A stretch of 42,574 nucleotides of DNA from an uncultured Acetatifactor sp. Lineage in GTDB: Bacteria > Bacillota > Clostridia > Lachnospirales > Lachnospiraceae. Under the pieces are notes generated by a model. The model searched no databases. It had not been told where the DNA came from and saw nothing but the letters and a program-made list of their open reading frames with translations. The DNA lies in assembly GCA_947589075.1 (NCBI GenBank), contig CANQBS010000015.1, positions 1 to 42,574 of the forward strand, written 5' to 3'. The position numbers and the translations under genes are program-made. Positions 1-8,188 of this stretch are shown here, piece by piece. The stretch's first letter is position 1. Every line of letters begins with the position of its first letter.

Positions 1-10
1 ATTAATAAGA

Positions 11-44
11 GCCGGATTTTCCTTATTTTTCAAGGAATTCCGGC
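11..44 (+). terminator. Hairpin terminator of an upstream gene outside the window
   Basis: Inverted repeat with arms starting GCCGGA and ending TCCGGC, extended by TTCCTT/AAGGAA with one mismatch or bulge, followed by CCTTTCTAAT. It probably ends a plus-strand gene left of the window. The T-tract is weak. Confidence 0.55.
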
Positions 45-103
45 CCTTTCTAATCACCCAAGTGTTGAAAACGGGATATTTTTTGCAAGGGATTTTTAAA
101 AGA

Positions 104-176
104 TTATTGCGAAAGTTTATTGGAAGATTATTGCGAAAGTTGTTAAAAGTTATTGCGAAAGTTTATTGCGAAATAG
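104..176. repeat. Four copies of TTATTGCGAAAG
   Basis: The 12-mer TTATTGCGAAAG starts at 104, 128, 150 and 163 (the last followed by only AAATAG-type sequence after TTGCG), so spacing is uneven at 24, 22 and 13 bp. It lies directly upstream of the degV start. It could be a repeated regulator site, or simply another of the micro-duplications seen throughout the window. No regulator can be assigned. Confidence 0.6.
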
Positions 177-246
177 GGAAAAACATTATATACTTTTCTT
201 GAATAAAGCGGCGGACAATTTGTGCCGCTTCGGAAGGGAGATTCGT

Positions 247-1152
247 ATGGAGATGGATCATAAGAAGGAAGAATACATTTTGAGCTGCTGTTCTACGGCA
301 GACCTTGCGGAAAAACATTTTAACGAGCGGAACATTCATTACATTTGTTTCCATTTTGAACTGGATGGAAAGCAGTACGACGACGATCTTGGTAAATCCA
401 TTGCTTTTTCGGATTTTTATCAGGCTATGGCAAACGGTGCGGATACCAGAACCTACCAGATCAACCAGGCGGAGTTTGAAGAATATTTTGAGCCCTTTTT
501 AAAGGAGGGGAAGGATATTCTCCATCTGTGTCTGTCCAGCGGGATCACAGGTGTCCTCAATTCTGCCAGAATGGCGAAAGAGGAACTGGAGGAAAAATAT
601 TCGGACAGAAAGATTTATGTGGTGGATTCCCTGGCGGCCTCTTCCGGCTATGGCCTGTTGATGGACCGGCTGGCGGACTTAAGGGACAGCGGTATGGGGA
701 TCGAAGAGCTTTATCGCTGGACAGAGGAAAATAAGCTGAAGCTGAATCATTGGTTCTTTTCTTCCGACCTCACCTTTTTTGTAAAGGGCGGGAGAATCTC
801 CAAAACCTCCGGTTTTGTGGGATCCATGTTAAACATCTGTCCTCTGATGAATGTGGATTATCAGGGACGGCTGATTCCCCGTTATAAGATCCGGACCAAA
901 AAGAAGGTCATCAGGGCAATTGTGGATAAGATGGAGGAGCTGGCAGAAAACAGGCTGGACTATTCGGGAAAATGTTATATTTCCCAGTCCAATTGCTATG
1001 AGGATGCCAGGGCAGTGGCGGATCTGGTGGAGGAGAGATTCCCAAAGCTGAATGGAAAAGTGCTGATCAATGATATCGGCACCACCATAGGAAGCCATAC
1101 GGGTCCCGGAACGGTAGCCCTGTTCTTCTGGGGTGATGAGAGAAAGGACTAA
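247..1152 (+). CDS. DegV family fatty-acid-binding protein
   Basis: DegV proteins bind a single fatty acid and, as FakB-type partners of FakA kinase, present it for phosphorylation; they are cytosolic. This 301-residue protein has the usual family length (about 280-300). It shows the family's conserved blocks: an S-S-G-I-T-G segment followed by N-S-A-R, a V-V-D-S-L-A-A-S-S-G-Y-G block, and a late G-T-T-I-G-S-H-T-G-P-G-T segment of the lipid-binding pocket. I chose ATG 247 because GGAAGGGAG lies just upstream; an in-frame ATG at 166 would add 27 residues without a ribosome site. The next gene begins 9 bp after the stop, so it probably heads the carbohydrate operon. No fakA kinase is in the window. 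The family call is firm; the lipid ligand and reason for this location are unknown. Confidence 0.9.
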   Translation: MEMDHKKEEYILSCCSTADLAEKHFNERNIHYICFHFELDGKQYDDDLGKSIAFSDFYQAMANGADTRTYQINQAEFEEYFEPFLKEGKDILHLCLSSGITGVLNSARMAKEELEEKYSDRKIYVVDSLAASSGYGLLMDRLADLRDSGMGIEELYRWTEENKLKLNHWFFSSDLTFFVKGGRISKTSGFVGSMLNICPLMNVDYQGRLIPRYKIRTKKKVIRAIVDKMEELAENRLDYSGKCYISQSNCYEDARAVADLVEERFPKLNGKVLINDIGTTIGSHTGPGTVALFFWGDERKD

Positions 1153-1161
1153 AGAGAATCT

Positions 1162-4011
1162 ATGGAAAGCAGATTGACGGAGGTTCTGCAGGGAAAGGGA
1201 GGGAATTACCTGATTCCTTTTTTCTGGCAGAACGGCGGAGGGGATGAACTGATACGGGAAGAAATGGATGCCATTGAGGCCTCCGGGATCCGTGAGGTAT
1301 GTGTGGAATCCCGGGTGCATCCTGATTTCCTGGGAGATGGATGGTGGCATACCATGGATGTGATCCTGGAGGAAGCAAAGAAGCGCTCCATGAGGGTATG
1401 GATCCTGGACGATGCCCATTTCCCCACAGGCTATGCCAACGGCAGAGTGGAAGACCACCCTTATGCCGGGAAGCGTTACCTGGACTGCAGTCACATTGAT
1501 GTCCCGGGTCCCCTTTGGGGGAGCAGTTTCCTTCTGCGCCTGGAAGAGCAGGAGGAGCTGGCGGCAGTCACGGTCTGCAGGAAGGATGATTCGTTTCTTG
1601 ATGTGACGACCAGGGTTCGGGACGGAATCCTGTATTGGGATGTGCCGGAAGGAATCTGGACCATCAATATCATCAAAGTGACGGAGAAAGGAACCGGCAG
1701 GAAGGGTTATATCAATACCATAGACCATAAAGCGGTGGGGCTTCTCCTGGAAACGGTCTATCAGCCCCATTATGAGAGATACGGGGCGCTTTTCGGGAAT
1801 GTGCTGGCGGGCTTTTTCTCGGATGAGCCGGAGATCGGAAATGTCCTGTCGGAATACGGTCATAATGCCAGGATCGGGATCTCCGGGGAGACTCTGCCCT
1901 GGAGTCCGGAACTGGAAGCGCTTCTTAAGGAAAAATTCGGGGCGTCCTATGCCCTGGGTCTGACTGCTCTCTGGCAGCAGATCCCTGGAGTGAGCCAAAA
2001 AGCAAGGTATCAGTTCATGGAGGCGGTGACGGATCTGTATGGGAAGAATTTTTCGGGACAGATCGGTGACTGGTGCAGAAGCCATGGCGTGGAATATATA
2101 GGTCATGTGATAGAGGACAATGGATGCCATGCCAGACTGGGTCTGGGCACAGGGCATTTCTTTAAAGCCGTGAGCGGGCAGGATATGTCCGGTATCGATG
2201 TGGTGCTGCAGCAGATCAGGCCCGGTCTTTCGGAAGGTGATTTCATCAGCATCGGCGGGAAAGGGACTTACGACGGAAGATTTTTCCATTACGGCCTGGC
2301 CAAGCTTGGGGTCAGCGTGGCTTACCTGGATGAAAAAAAGGGCGGAAGGACCATGTGTGAGATCTTCGGGGCCTATGGCTGGGGAGAAGGGCTTAAGCTC
2401 ATGAAATGGCTGGCGGATCATATGCTGGTGCGGGGCGTCAATACATTCGTGCCCCATGCTTTTTCCATGAAGGATTTCCCGGACAGAGACTGTCCGCCCC
2501 ATTTTTATGCCAGGGGAAAGAATCCTCAGTTCCCTTATTTTAAATATCTGTGCGATTATATGAACCGGATCAGCCACCTGCTGCAGGGCGGGGAGCCGGT
2601 TATGGAGGCGGCGGTGTTTTACCCTGCCTGCAGCGAATGGATGGGAGACTGCGACGGTTTTGAGGTGCCGGGAAGGGCTTTGCTGAGGCATCAGATGGAT
2701 TATCTGGTGCTCCCTGAAGGGGCTTTATTGTCTTCTGAAGTTAAGGATGGCAGGCTGTTTGTGGATAGGAATGCGGCGGACGGCGGGGGCGGAGAAGGGA
2801 AACCCTGGGAATTCAATCTCCTGGTTTTTCCCTGGTGTGAATTTCTTCCGGACGAAATCCTTTCCTGGTGTGATGAGGCTTATAAAAAGGGACTTCGGAT
2901 CATTATGGAGAAGCGGGCGCCCAGGAGAATGGGGGACGGGACAGTGTATCAGAATCCAATGCTGGAGGTGACGGAGGATCTGTCACAGCTGCTGGACAGA
3001 GAACGGCCCGGAGAGCTTAAGATGGACAGGGCCTATCCTTCTTTGCGGTATTACCATTACCGCCAGGAGGAAGAAGAATATTATCTGTTTTTCAATGAAA
3101 CGGTGGCGGAAACAGTGGATGCCTGGGTGACGCTCCCATCGGTCTCTTTAGGAACTGCAGATTCAGCCGGAGCCCTTCGGTCTGAGAAGGGAGTGTGCCC
3201 CTGTATCGCAGGTTATGACGCTTTTGACAATAAATTGTATCAGCCGATTCTATCAAAAGGCCGGCTGAAGCTTAATCTGGTGCCCGGGGAGGCGGCTCTT
3301 TTCTGGGTGGGGAATCGGGAGATCCTGGAGGATGCGGGTCTGGAGCTGAGGGATGTGGATTTGGACTTTATGGAAGCGGGGTTAAGGTTAAAGCTGACGG
3401 ATTCCGGAAGCACGGAAGGGAGCCCGGAGCCTCATACGGTATATGTCTGTAATGGGGAATGGAGGCTGAAACGGATCGGATATGAGGGACAGGAGCAGTC
3501 TTGGGAGTCTCTAAATGCGTCGTGGGAGGATACTTCCCGGGAAAACTCAGGAAAGTCGCCGGGAAATTCGTCAGGGGAATCCTCAGGAGAGTCGTGGGAG
3601 AATTCCTCCGGGGCATTTGAAAATTTGACGGATTGGCGGAAGACTCCGGATTTTTGCGGAAAAATGATTTACGAGTTTCGATTTGACGGCAGAAGCTCCG
3701 GTCTTTATCAGAACAAAGAAACGGATTTTTATCAGAACAAAGATGTCGGCTCCTCCGGGACGAAAAGATTTCTTTTGGACTGCGGGAGCATCTATGAAAC
3801 CCTGTCTGTCTGGCTGAACGGCAAGCATCTGGGAGTGCGGATCGCACCGCCCTACAGGCTGCAGGCAGCGCAGGAGGATATTCTTCCGGGGGAAAATCTG
3901 CTTCAGATTCAGGTCTGCAATACCCTGGTTCACAGCGTAAGGGATGATATGTCGGCAACGATGCCGGTGGAGCCCTCCGGTCTGTTGGGACCGGTGCAGT
4001 TCCTGCGGTAA
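1162..4011 (+). CDS. GH106-like glycoside hydrolase (putative alpha-L-rhamnosidase)
   Basis: A 949-residue protein with no signal peptide, so probably cytosolic. The N-terminal two thirds resemble a glycosidase TIM barrel: an N-terminal W-I-L-D-D-A-H-F-P-T-G-Y strand motif, and F-F-S-D-E-P-E-I-G near residue 217, whose acidic residues fit a catalytic role. The last ~100 residues have the look of a GH2-type sugar-binding jelly roll (Y-E-T-L-S-V-W-L-N-G and G-E-N-L-L-Q-I-Q-V). This barrel plus late jelly-roll layout is that of GH106-like proteins. Between them, about residues 775-825, lies a Ser/Gly/Glu-rich linker built from near-repeats, and a 24-bp tandem repeat at 3704-3751 adds a second Y-Q-N-K copy. 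The gene follows degV by 9 bp and precedes the esterase by 2 bp. Family assignment is moderate; rhamnose specificity is inferred. Confidence 0.68.
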   Translation: MESRLTEVLQGKGGNYLIPFFWQNGGGDELIREEMDAIEASGIREVCVESRVHPDFLGDGWWHTMDVILEEAKKRSMRVWILDDAHFPTGYANGRVEDHPYAGKRYLDCSHIDVPGPLWGSSFLLRLEEQEELAAVTVCRKDDSFLDVTTRVRDGILYWDVPEGIWTINIIKVTEKGTGRKGYINTIDHKAVGLLLETVYQPHYERYGALFGNVLAGFFSDEPEIGNVLSEYGHNARIGISGETLPWSPELEALLKEKFGASYALGLTALWQQIPGVSQKARYQFMEAVTDLYGKNFSGQIGDWCRSHGVEYIGHVIEDNGCHARLGLGTGHFFKAVSGQDMSGIDVVLQQIRPGLSEGDFISIGGKGTYDGRFFHYGLAKLGVSVAYLDEKKGGRTMCEIFGAYGWGEGLKLMKWLADHMLVRGVNTFVPHAFSMKDFPDRDCPPHFYARGKNPQFPYFKYLCDYMNRISHLLQGGEPVMEAAVFYPACSEWMGDCDGFEVPGRALLRHQMDYLVLPEGALLSSEVKDGRLFVDRNAADGGGGEGKPWEFNLLVFPWCEFLPDEILSWCDEAYKKGLRIIMEKRAPRRMGDGTVYQNPMLEVTEDLSQLLDRERPGELKMDRAYPSLRYYHYRQEEEEYYLFFNETVAETVDAWVTLPSVSLGTADSAGALRSEKGVCPCIAGYDAFDNKLYQPILSKGRLKLNLVPGEAALFWVGNREILEDAGLELRDVDLDFMEAGLRLKLTDSGSTEGSPEPHTVYVCNGEWRLKRIGYEGQEQSWESLNASWEDTSRENSGKSPGNSSGESSGESWENSSGAFENLTDWRKTPDFCGKMIYEFRFDGRSSGLYQNKETDFYQNKDVGSSGTKRFLLDCGSIYETLSVWLNGKHLGVRIAPPYRLQAAQEDILPGENLLQIQVCNTLVHSVRDDMSATMPVEPSGLLGPVQFLR

Positions 4012-4013
4012 GG

Positions 4014-5060
4014 ATGGAAAGGTGGGAAAAGGAAATGTATTATGAATCCCTGGATGCCTGGGCGGCGAAATATGAGCGGACGCCGAAGGAATATGCTTTT
4101 CGTGCAGAGGATGTTAAGGAGCATGAAGCCTGGAGAAAGAGGGCAAAGGAGCGGCTGCTTGAGATCACCGGGATCACAGAGTGTGAAAAAACGGAAAGCG
4201 GCGCCCATAAGGTGCGGACACAGCAGATGGAGGGTTTTGACAGGGAATACTGGGTAATGGATACGGAACCCGGGATCAAAATGCCCTTTTTTCTGCTGCG
4301 CCCCAGGAAGTCCAATGGAGGGGCGGTCATTGCCCTTCATGGACACGGAGGCAGCAAGGAGATGATGGTCAGCCCGGACGCTTCCGCCTTTGCGGAGGAG
4401 CTTGCTTTGGAAGGATTTCTGGTGTTCTGTCCGGACGAACGGGGCAGCGGGGAGCGCAGGGAGAAATTTGAACAGGGCGACTCGGAAATGATGAGGAGAG
4501 CCAATTCCCACAGGGAGCTGGAGCAGATCGCCATAAGCTTCGGGCAGTCCCTCATCGGGCTGGCTGTATGGGATCTGATGCGGTTAGTGGATCTGATCGA
4601 AAAAATGCCGGAGGTGAAAAAGGGACACATCGGCTGCGTCGGTTTCTCGGGAGGCGGACAGCAGGCTTTGTGGCTGGCTGCGCTGGATGAGCGGATCGCT
4701 GCAGCGGCTATCGGCGGATATTTTTACGGAATGAAGGATTCCCTGCTTCTGATGTCCAATAACTGCGCCTGCAATTATGTTCCTTTCCTGTGGAAGACCA
4801 TGGATATGGGGGATCTGGGAGCTATGGTGGCGCCACGGTTTTTATGGATCGAAAATGGAGAAGAGGATCCTCTGAGCGGTTACAGGGGGCTGGAAAATGT
4901 TTACGAACAGCTTGAGATCACGAAAAAGGCTTATGCCCTTTATCACGCCCAGGACAGACTGACTCACCATGCTTATCCGGGAGGTCATGTATGGTATGGA
5001 AAGGGTTTAAAAGAATTTTTGTCGGATGTCCTTGGTGGAGGGGAAACAGATGCCGAATGA
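4014..5060 (+). CDS. Alpha/beta-hydrolase fold carbohydrate esterase
   Basis: A 348-residue protein with a complete catalytic triad for the fold. Ser212 sits in the nucleophile elbow G-F-S-G-G-G, Asp285 in G-E-E-D-P, and His325 in G-G-H-V-W. H-G-H-G-G near residue 110 is the expected oxyanion-hole segment. There is no signal peptide. It resembles dienelactone-hydrolase/acetyl-xylan-esterase-like deacylases found beside pectin and xylan enzymes, so removal of acyl groups from imported oligosaccharides is the likely job. The start is uncertain: ATG 4014 is 2 bp after the previous stop, while ATG 4035 has the better ribosome site (AAAAGGAA). The next gene starts inside its 3' end. Substrate is not determined by sequence. 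Confidence 0.78.
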   Translation: MERWEKEMYYESLDAWAAKYERTPKEYAFRAEDVKEHEAWRKRAKERLLEITGITECEKTESGAHKVRTQQMEGFDREYWVMDTEPGIKMPFFLLRPRKSNGGAVIALHGHGGSKEMMVSPDASAFAEELALEGFLVFCPDERGSGERREKFEQGDSEMMRRANSHRELEQIAISFGQSLIGLAVWDLMRLVDLIEKMPEVKKGHIGCVGFSGGGQQALWLAALDERIAAAAIGGYFYGMKDSLLLMSNNCACNYVPFLWKTMDMGDLGAMVAPRFLWIENGEEDPLSGYRGLENVYEQLEITKKAYALYHAQDRLTHHAYPGGHVWYGKGLKEFLSDVLGGGETDAE

Positions 5061-6522
5061 AAGGCGTCCTTTAAAAAAAGAGCAGATTTTGGAGGGCAGG
5101 AAAAGCAGACTTCGTAGACCGGGAGAAGCGGGCTCTGAAGAATCGTGGGACCAGTCCCGGAGAACAGGAAATGTAGACATTAGAGAACAGGGAAAGCGGG
5201 TCCTGAAGAATAGGGAAGAGCAGACCCTGGAAGAGGATCGTATGCGGCAGGAAGGAGTAAATAAAGAAATGGCACAGGAATATTTTCCGGATCACACACC
5301 GATTGACGAGTGGTTTTATGATGTGTCGGTTCCGGAGCTTCAGGATCTGGGCAGGCAGTATGTCCTGACAGACTACCGGATTTTGGATGACGGAAAGGTA
5401 TATACAGAGGAGCTTCAGCAGCTGATCGACAGGGTTCATGAGGAGGGCGGAGGCGTGATCGTGGTTCCGGAAGGAACCTATCGGACGGGCTCTGTTTTTT
5501 TCAAACAGGGCGTGAACCTCTATGTGTCGGAGGGCGGCACCCTTCAGGGCAGCGATGACATCAGCGATTATGAGATTAGGATGACCAGGATCGAAGGAGA
5601 GACCTGTCCTTATTTCTCCGGGCTCATCAATGCGGACGGGGTGGATGGTTTCATTATGTGTGGTCCGGGAACCATTGACGGAAACGGGCTGAGATCCTGG
5701 AAGGCCTTCTGGCTCAGGCGTACCTGGAACCCGGGGTGCACCAATAAGGACGAACAGAGACCTCGGCTTGTTTATATTTCCAACAGCAGCAATGTGCTGG
5801 TGGCCGGGCTGCGGCTCCAGAATTCCCAGTTCTGGACCAACCATCTCTATAAATGTCACCATGTAAAATATCTGAACTGCCATATCTATTCCCCGGCGTC
5901 CCCTGTGAAGGCTCCCAGCACCGACGCCCTTGATATCGACGCCTGTACAGATGTGCTGGTGAAAAACTGCTACATGGAGGTCAACGATGATGCGGTGGTT
6001 CTGAAGGGCGGGAAAGGACCCTGGGCGGATACAGCCCCGGAAAACGGGGCGAATGAAAGGATTCTGGTGGAGGACTGCGTCTATGGCTTCTGCCATGGGT
6101 GCCTGACCTGTGGGTCTGAGTCAGTGCACAACAGAAATATCCTAATCCGGAGAATCCGGGTCAATACGGGAAATAACCTGCTGTGGCTGAAAATGCGCCC
6201 CGATACGCCCCAGCTCTATGAGTATATCACCGTGGAAGAGGTGTCCGGAAGGATGAGGAACTTTATCAACATCAATCCCTGGACCCAGTTTTTTGACCTG
6301 AAGGGCAGAAAGGACATTCCTCTTTCCCTTGCAAGACAGATTCAGATGAAGAACTGTAATTGCGAGTGCGATACCTTCTTCAACGTGAAAACCGATGAAA
6401 GCCAGTACCGCCTGTCCGATTTTACCTTTGAAGGTTTAAAGGTAAGGGCGAAGAACAATGGATTTACTGAGGACGCCGTTGAAGGGATCGTGTTGAAGGA
6501 TGTTTCGATAGAGGAAATCTGA
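5050..6522 (+). CDS. GH28 family polygalacturonase-like glycoside hydrolase
   Basis: The right-handed beta-helix body has GH28 active-site landmarks. There is an S-T-D-A-L-D-I-D block (Asp292, Asp295), N-D-D (Asp313/Asp314), and C-H-G (His349); L-W-L-K-M-R occupies the usual R-I-K position. GH28 enzymes hydrolyse alpha-linked galacturonic acid in pectin; lack of a signal peptide suggests action on imported oligomers. ATG 5050 has GGAGGGG six bases upstream and overlaps the esterase by 11 bp. The first ~73 residues are a charged, repeat-like extension not typical of the family. ATG 5269, preceded by AAGGAG, would give a protein starting M-A-Q-E-Y-F and may be the true or an additional start. 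Family is secure, fine specificity (exo/endo, rhamnogalacturonan) is not. Confidence 0.85.
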   Translation: MPNERRPLKKEQILEGRKSRLRRPGEAGSEESWDQSRRTGNVDIREQGKRVLKNREEQTLEEDRMRQEGVNKEMAQEYFPDHTPIDEWFYDVSVPELQDLGRQYVLTDYRILDDGKVYTEELQQLIDRVHEEGGGVIVVPEGTYRTGSVFFKQGVNLYVSEGGTLQGSDDISDYEIRMTRIEGETCPYFSGLINADGVDGFIMCGPGTIDGNGLRSWKAFWLRRTWNPGCTNKDEQRPRLVYISNSSNVLVAGLRLQNSQFWTNHLYKCHHVKYLNCHIYSPASPVKAPSTDALDIDACTDVLVKNCYMEVNDDAVVLKGGKGPWADTAPENGANERILVEDCVYGFCHGCLTCGSESVHNRNILIRRIRVNTGNNLLWLKMRPDTPQLYEYITVEEVSGRMRNFININPWTQFFDLKGRKDIPLSLARQIQMKNCNCECDTFFNVKTDESQYRLSDFTFEGLKVRAKNNGFTEDAVEGIVLKDVSIEEI

Positions 6523-6579
6523 GAAAAGGAACGAGGGAAAAAGGGGAAACAGAAAAACAGAAAACGAAAGGGAAAGTGT

Positions 6580-7386
6580 ATGCAGATCACGGTCATGACC
6601 TTTAATATTCAGCATGGGCTTAACTATTTGCGAAGCAAAAAGAGATCGGCAGGGACATCGGCGGAAGACCCTTCCCTGATCGATCTTTCCCTGGTGGCGG
6701 AAACGATCCGTTCCTGCGGGGCGGATATTGTTGCCCTTAATGAGGTGCGGGATGTGAAGCCAGGGCTCAGTGATCCATGTTTTATGCCCCAGGTAAAGCT
6801 GGTGGCGCAGAAACTGGGTTATCCCTATTTCTGCTTCGGACAGGCCATAGAGATACCTGGGAAAGGGGTCTACGGGAACGGTCTGATCTCCCGGTATCCC
6901 ATCTGTGAGGCGGAAACTGTGGCGGTGCCGGATCCGCCCTGCAGGGACGAGCCAGTCTATTACGAGTCCCGGTGCGTGATACGGGCGGTGGTGGACCTGG
7001 GAGATGGCTGCGGCGCAGTTGGGGGACCTAATGCAGACGAGAAAAAGCTTACTGTACTCGTAACCCATATGGGGTTAGCTTCTTCGGAAGCGGCAAATGC
7101 TGTGGAGACGGTGCTTTCCCTGGTTTGTCCGGGCGAGGCGACGGTTTTGATGGGTGATTTTAATCAGACTCCTGACAGCCCGATTTTAAAGCCTATTTGC
7201 GAGATCTTTGCGGATGCCGGGGATCTGCTTGCGACGGGATCGGATCTCACTTTTCCTTCTGACTGTCCGGAGTGTAAGATCGATTATATCATGGCGGCAG
7301 GTCCTATAAGATTCCTGAGGGCAACTGTTCCGGATCAGATCGTCAGCGACCATCGTCCCCACACGGCCGTGGCGGAACTGCAGTAA
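6580..7386 (+). CDS. Endonuclease/exonuclease/phosphatase (EEP) family hydrolase
   Basis: A 268-residue protein with the complete EEP metal-dependent fold signature. It has T-F-N-I-Q-H-G at residues 6-12, A-L-N-E-V (metal-binding Glu), G-N-G-L-I-S-R-Y-P, T-H-M-G, M-G-D-F-N-Q-T (Asp/Asn) and S-D-H-R-P at the C-terminus (catalytic Asp-His). EEP enzymes cleave phosphodiesters or phosphomonoesters, including sugar phosphates and phospholipid head groups. In a sugar locus, removal of a phosphate from a glycan or glycerophospho-compound is a plausible inferred role; DNA repair is less likely. No signal peptide. Its stop codon lies inside a 14-bp tandem repeat (7375-7454). Confidence 0.8.
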   Translation: MQITVMTFNIQHGLNYLRSKKRSAGTSAEDPSLIDLSLVAETIRSCGADIVALNEVRDVKPGLSDPCFMPQVKLVAQKLGYPYFCFGQAIEIPGKGVYGNGLISRYPICEAETVAVPDPPCRDEPVYYESRCVIRAVVDLGDGCGAVGGPNADEKKLTVLVTHMGLASSEAANAVETVLSLVCPGEATVLMGDFNQTPDSPILKPICEIFADAGDLLATGSDLTFPSDCPECKIDYIMAAGPIRFLRATVPDQIVSDHRPHTAVAELQ

Positions 7387-7454
7387 AAGAACTGCGATAA
7401 AAGAACTGCTGTAAAAGAACTGCTGTAAAGGAACTTGCGGTAAAAGAGCTGTGG
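7375..7454. repeat. 14-bp tandem repeat, about 5.6 copies, containing the EEP stop codon
   Basis: The unit GAACTGCNGTAAAA repeats at 7375, 7389, 7403, 7417 and 7431 (the last is 15 bp), then decays. The first unit is the last codons and TAA stop of the EEP gene, so the 3' end of the coding region appears to have been copied outward into the spacer. Each copy carries another TAA. Confidence 0.9.
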
Positions 7455-7558
7455 AATCTCTGCTAAAGCCCGACATTATACGGAAAGCTCTTTTATAATC
7501 AGGGAAATTTAGAATTCTAAGATGTAAGGATTTAAAAATACAGAAAGAGGATGACAAG

Positions 7559-8188
7559 ATGAAAACAATATTATTTCAGGGAGATTCAATCACGGATGCG
7601 GGCCGTTCCAGAACGGACGATATCAATCTGGGTCTGGGCTATCCGACCCTGGTAAAGGCAGAGCTTGGAGTAGAAGAACCGGGGAAGTATACCTTTTATA
7701 ACAGGGGGATCAGCGGAAACAGGGTGGTGGATCTCTATGCAAGGATCAAGGCTGATTTTATTAACCTGAAGCCGGATGTTTTAAGCATCCTGATCGGTGT
7801 CAACGATGTATGGCACGAATTGGGTGGCCGCAGGGACGGAGTGGATGCCGATAAATATTTTAAGGTGTATTCCATGCTGATCGAAGAGTTAAAGGAGGCT
7901 CTCCCGGAGACAAAGATCATGCTCCTGGAGCCATTTGTCTTAAAAGCCTCTTCCACAGAGGGCGAATGGGAGGTCTTTTCCACGGAAGTTTATAAGCGTG
8001 CCCAGAAGGCGAAGGAAGTTGCGGAAAAATATCGCCTTACCTTTATTCCACTGCAGGAGAAGCTTGATCAGGCGCTGGAATCCTGCCCGGCAAGCTACTG
8101 GCTGGCGGACGGGGTTCATCCCACCACCATGGGACATGAGCTGATCAAGCGAGAGTGGATCAGGGCTTTCAGGGGACTCGGATTATGA
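7559..8188 (+). CDS. SGNH/GDSL hydrolase (putative carbohydrate acetylesterase)
   Basis: A 209-residue protein carrying the SGNH blocks in order. Block I is G-D-S-I-T-D-A-G (Ser nucleophile near residue 10), block II G-I-S-G-N-R-V, block III I-G-V-N-D-V-W, and block V W-L-A-D-G-V-H-P-T (Asp-His). There is no signal peptide. SGNH enzymes of this size commonly deacetylate plant oligosaccharides such as rhamnogalacturonan, which fits GH28 and GH106-like neighbours; the exact ester is inferred. ATG 7559 is preceded by AAGAGGATGACAAG. The stop TGA overlaps the ATG of the GH31 gene (ATGA), implying translational coupling. Confidence 0.85.
   Translation: MKTILFQGDSITDAGRSRTDDINLGLGYPTLVKAELGVEEPGKYTFYNRGISGNRVVDLYARIKADFINLKPDVLSILIGVNDVWHELGGRRDGVDADKYFKVYSMLIEELKEALPETKIMLLEPFVLKASSTEGEWEVFSTEVYKRAQKAKEVAEKYRLTFIPLQEKLDQALESCPASYWLADGVHPTTMGHELIKREWIRAFRGLGL

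Noticed and set aside
42..246. A small gene upstream of degV
   Set aside because: Only short frames without ribosome sites are present; the region holds a terminator and TTATTGCGAAAG repeats.
829..2691. A 620-codon open frame on the minus strand opposite degV and the GH106-like gene
   Set aside because: It is fully antisense to two genes with clear homology, has no ribosome site, and its translation shows no domain; long antisense frames are expected from this codon usage.
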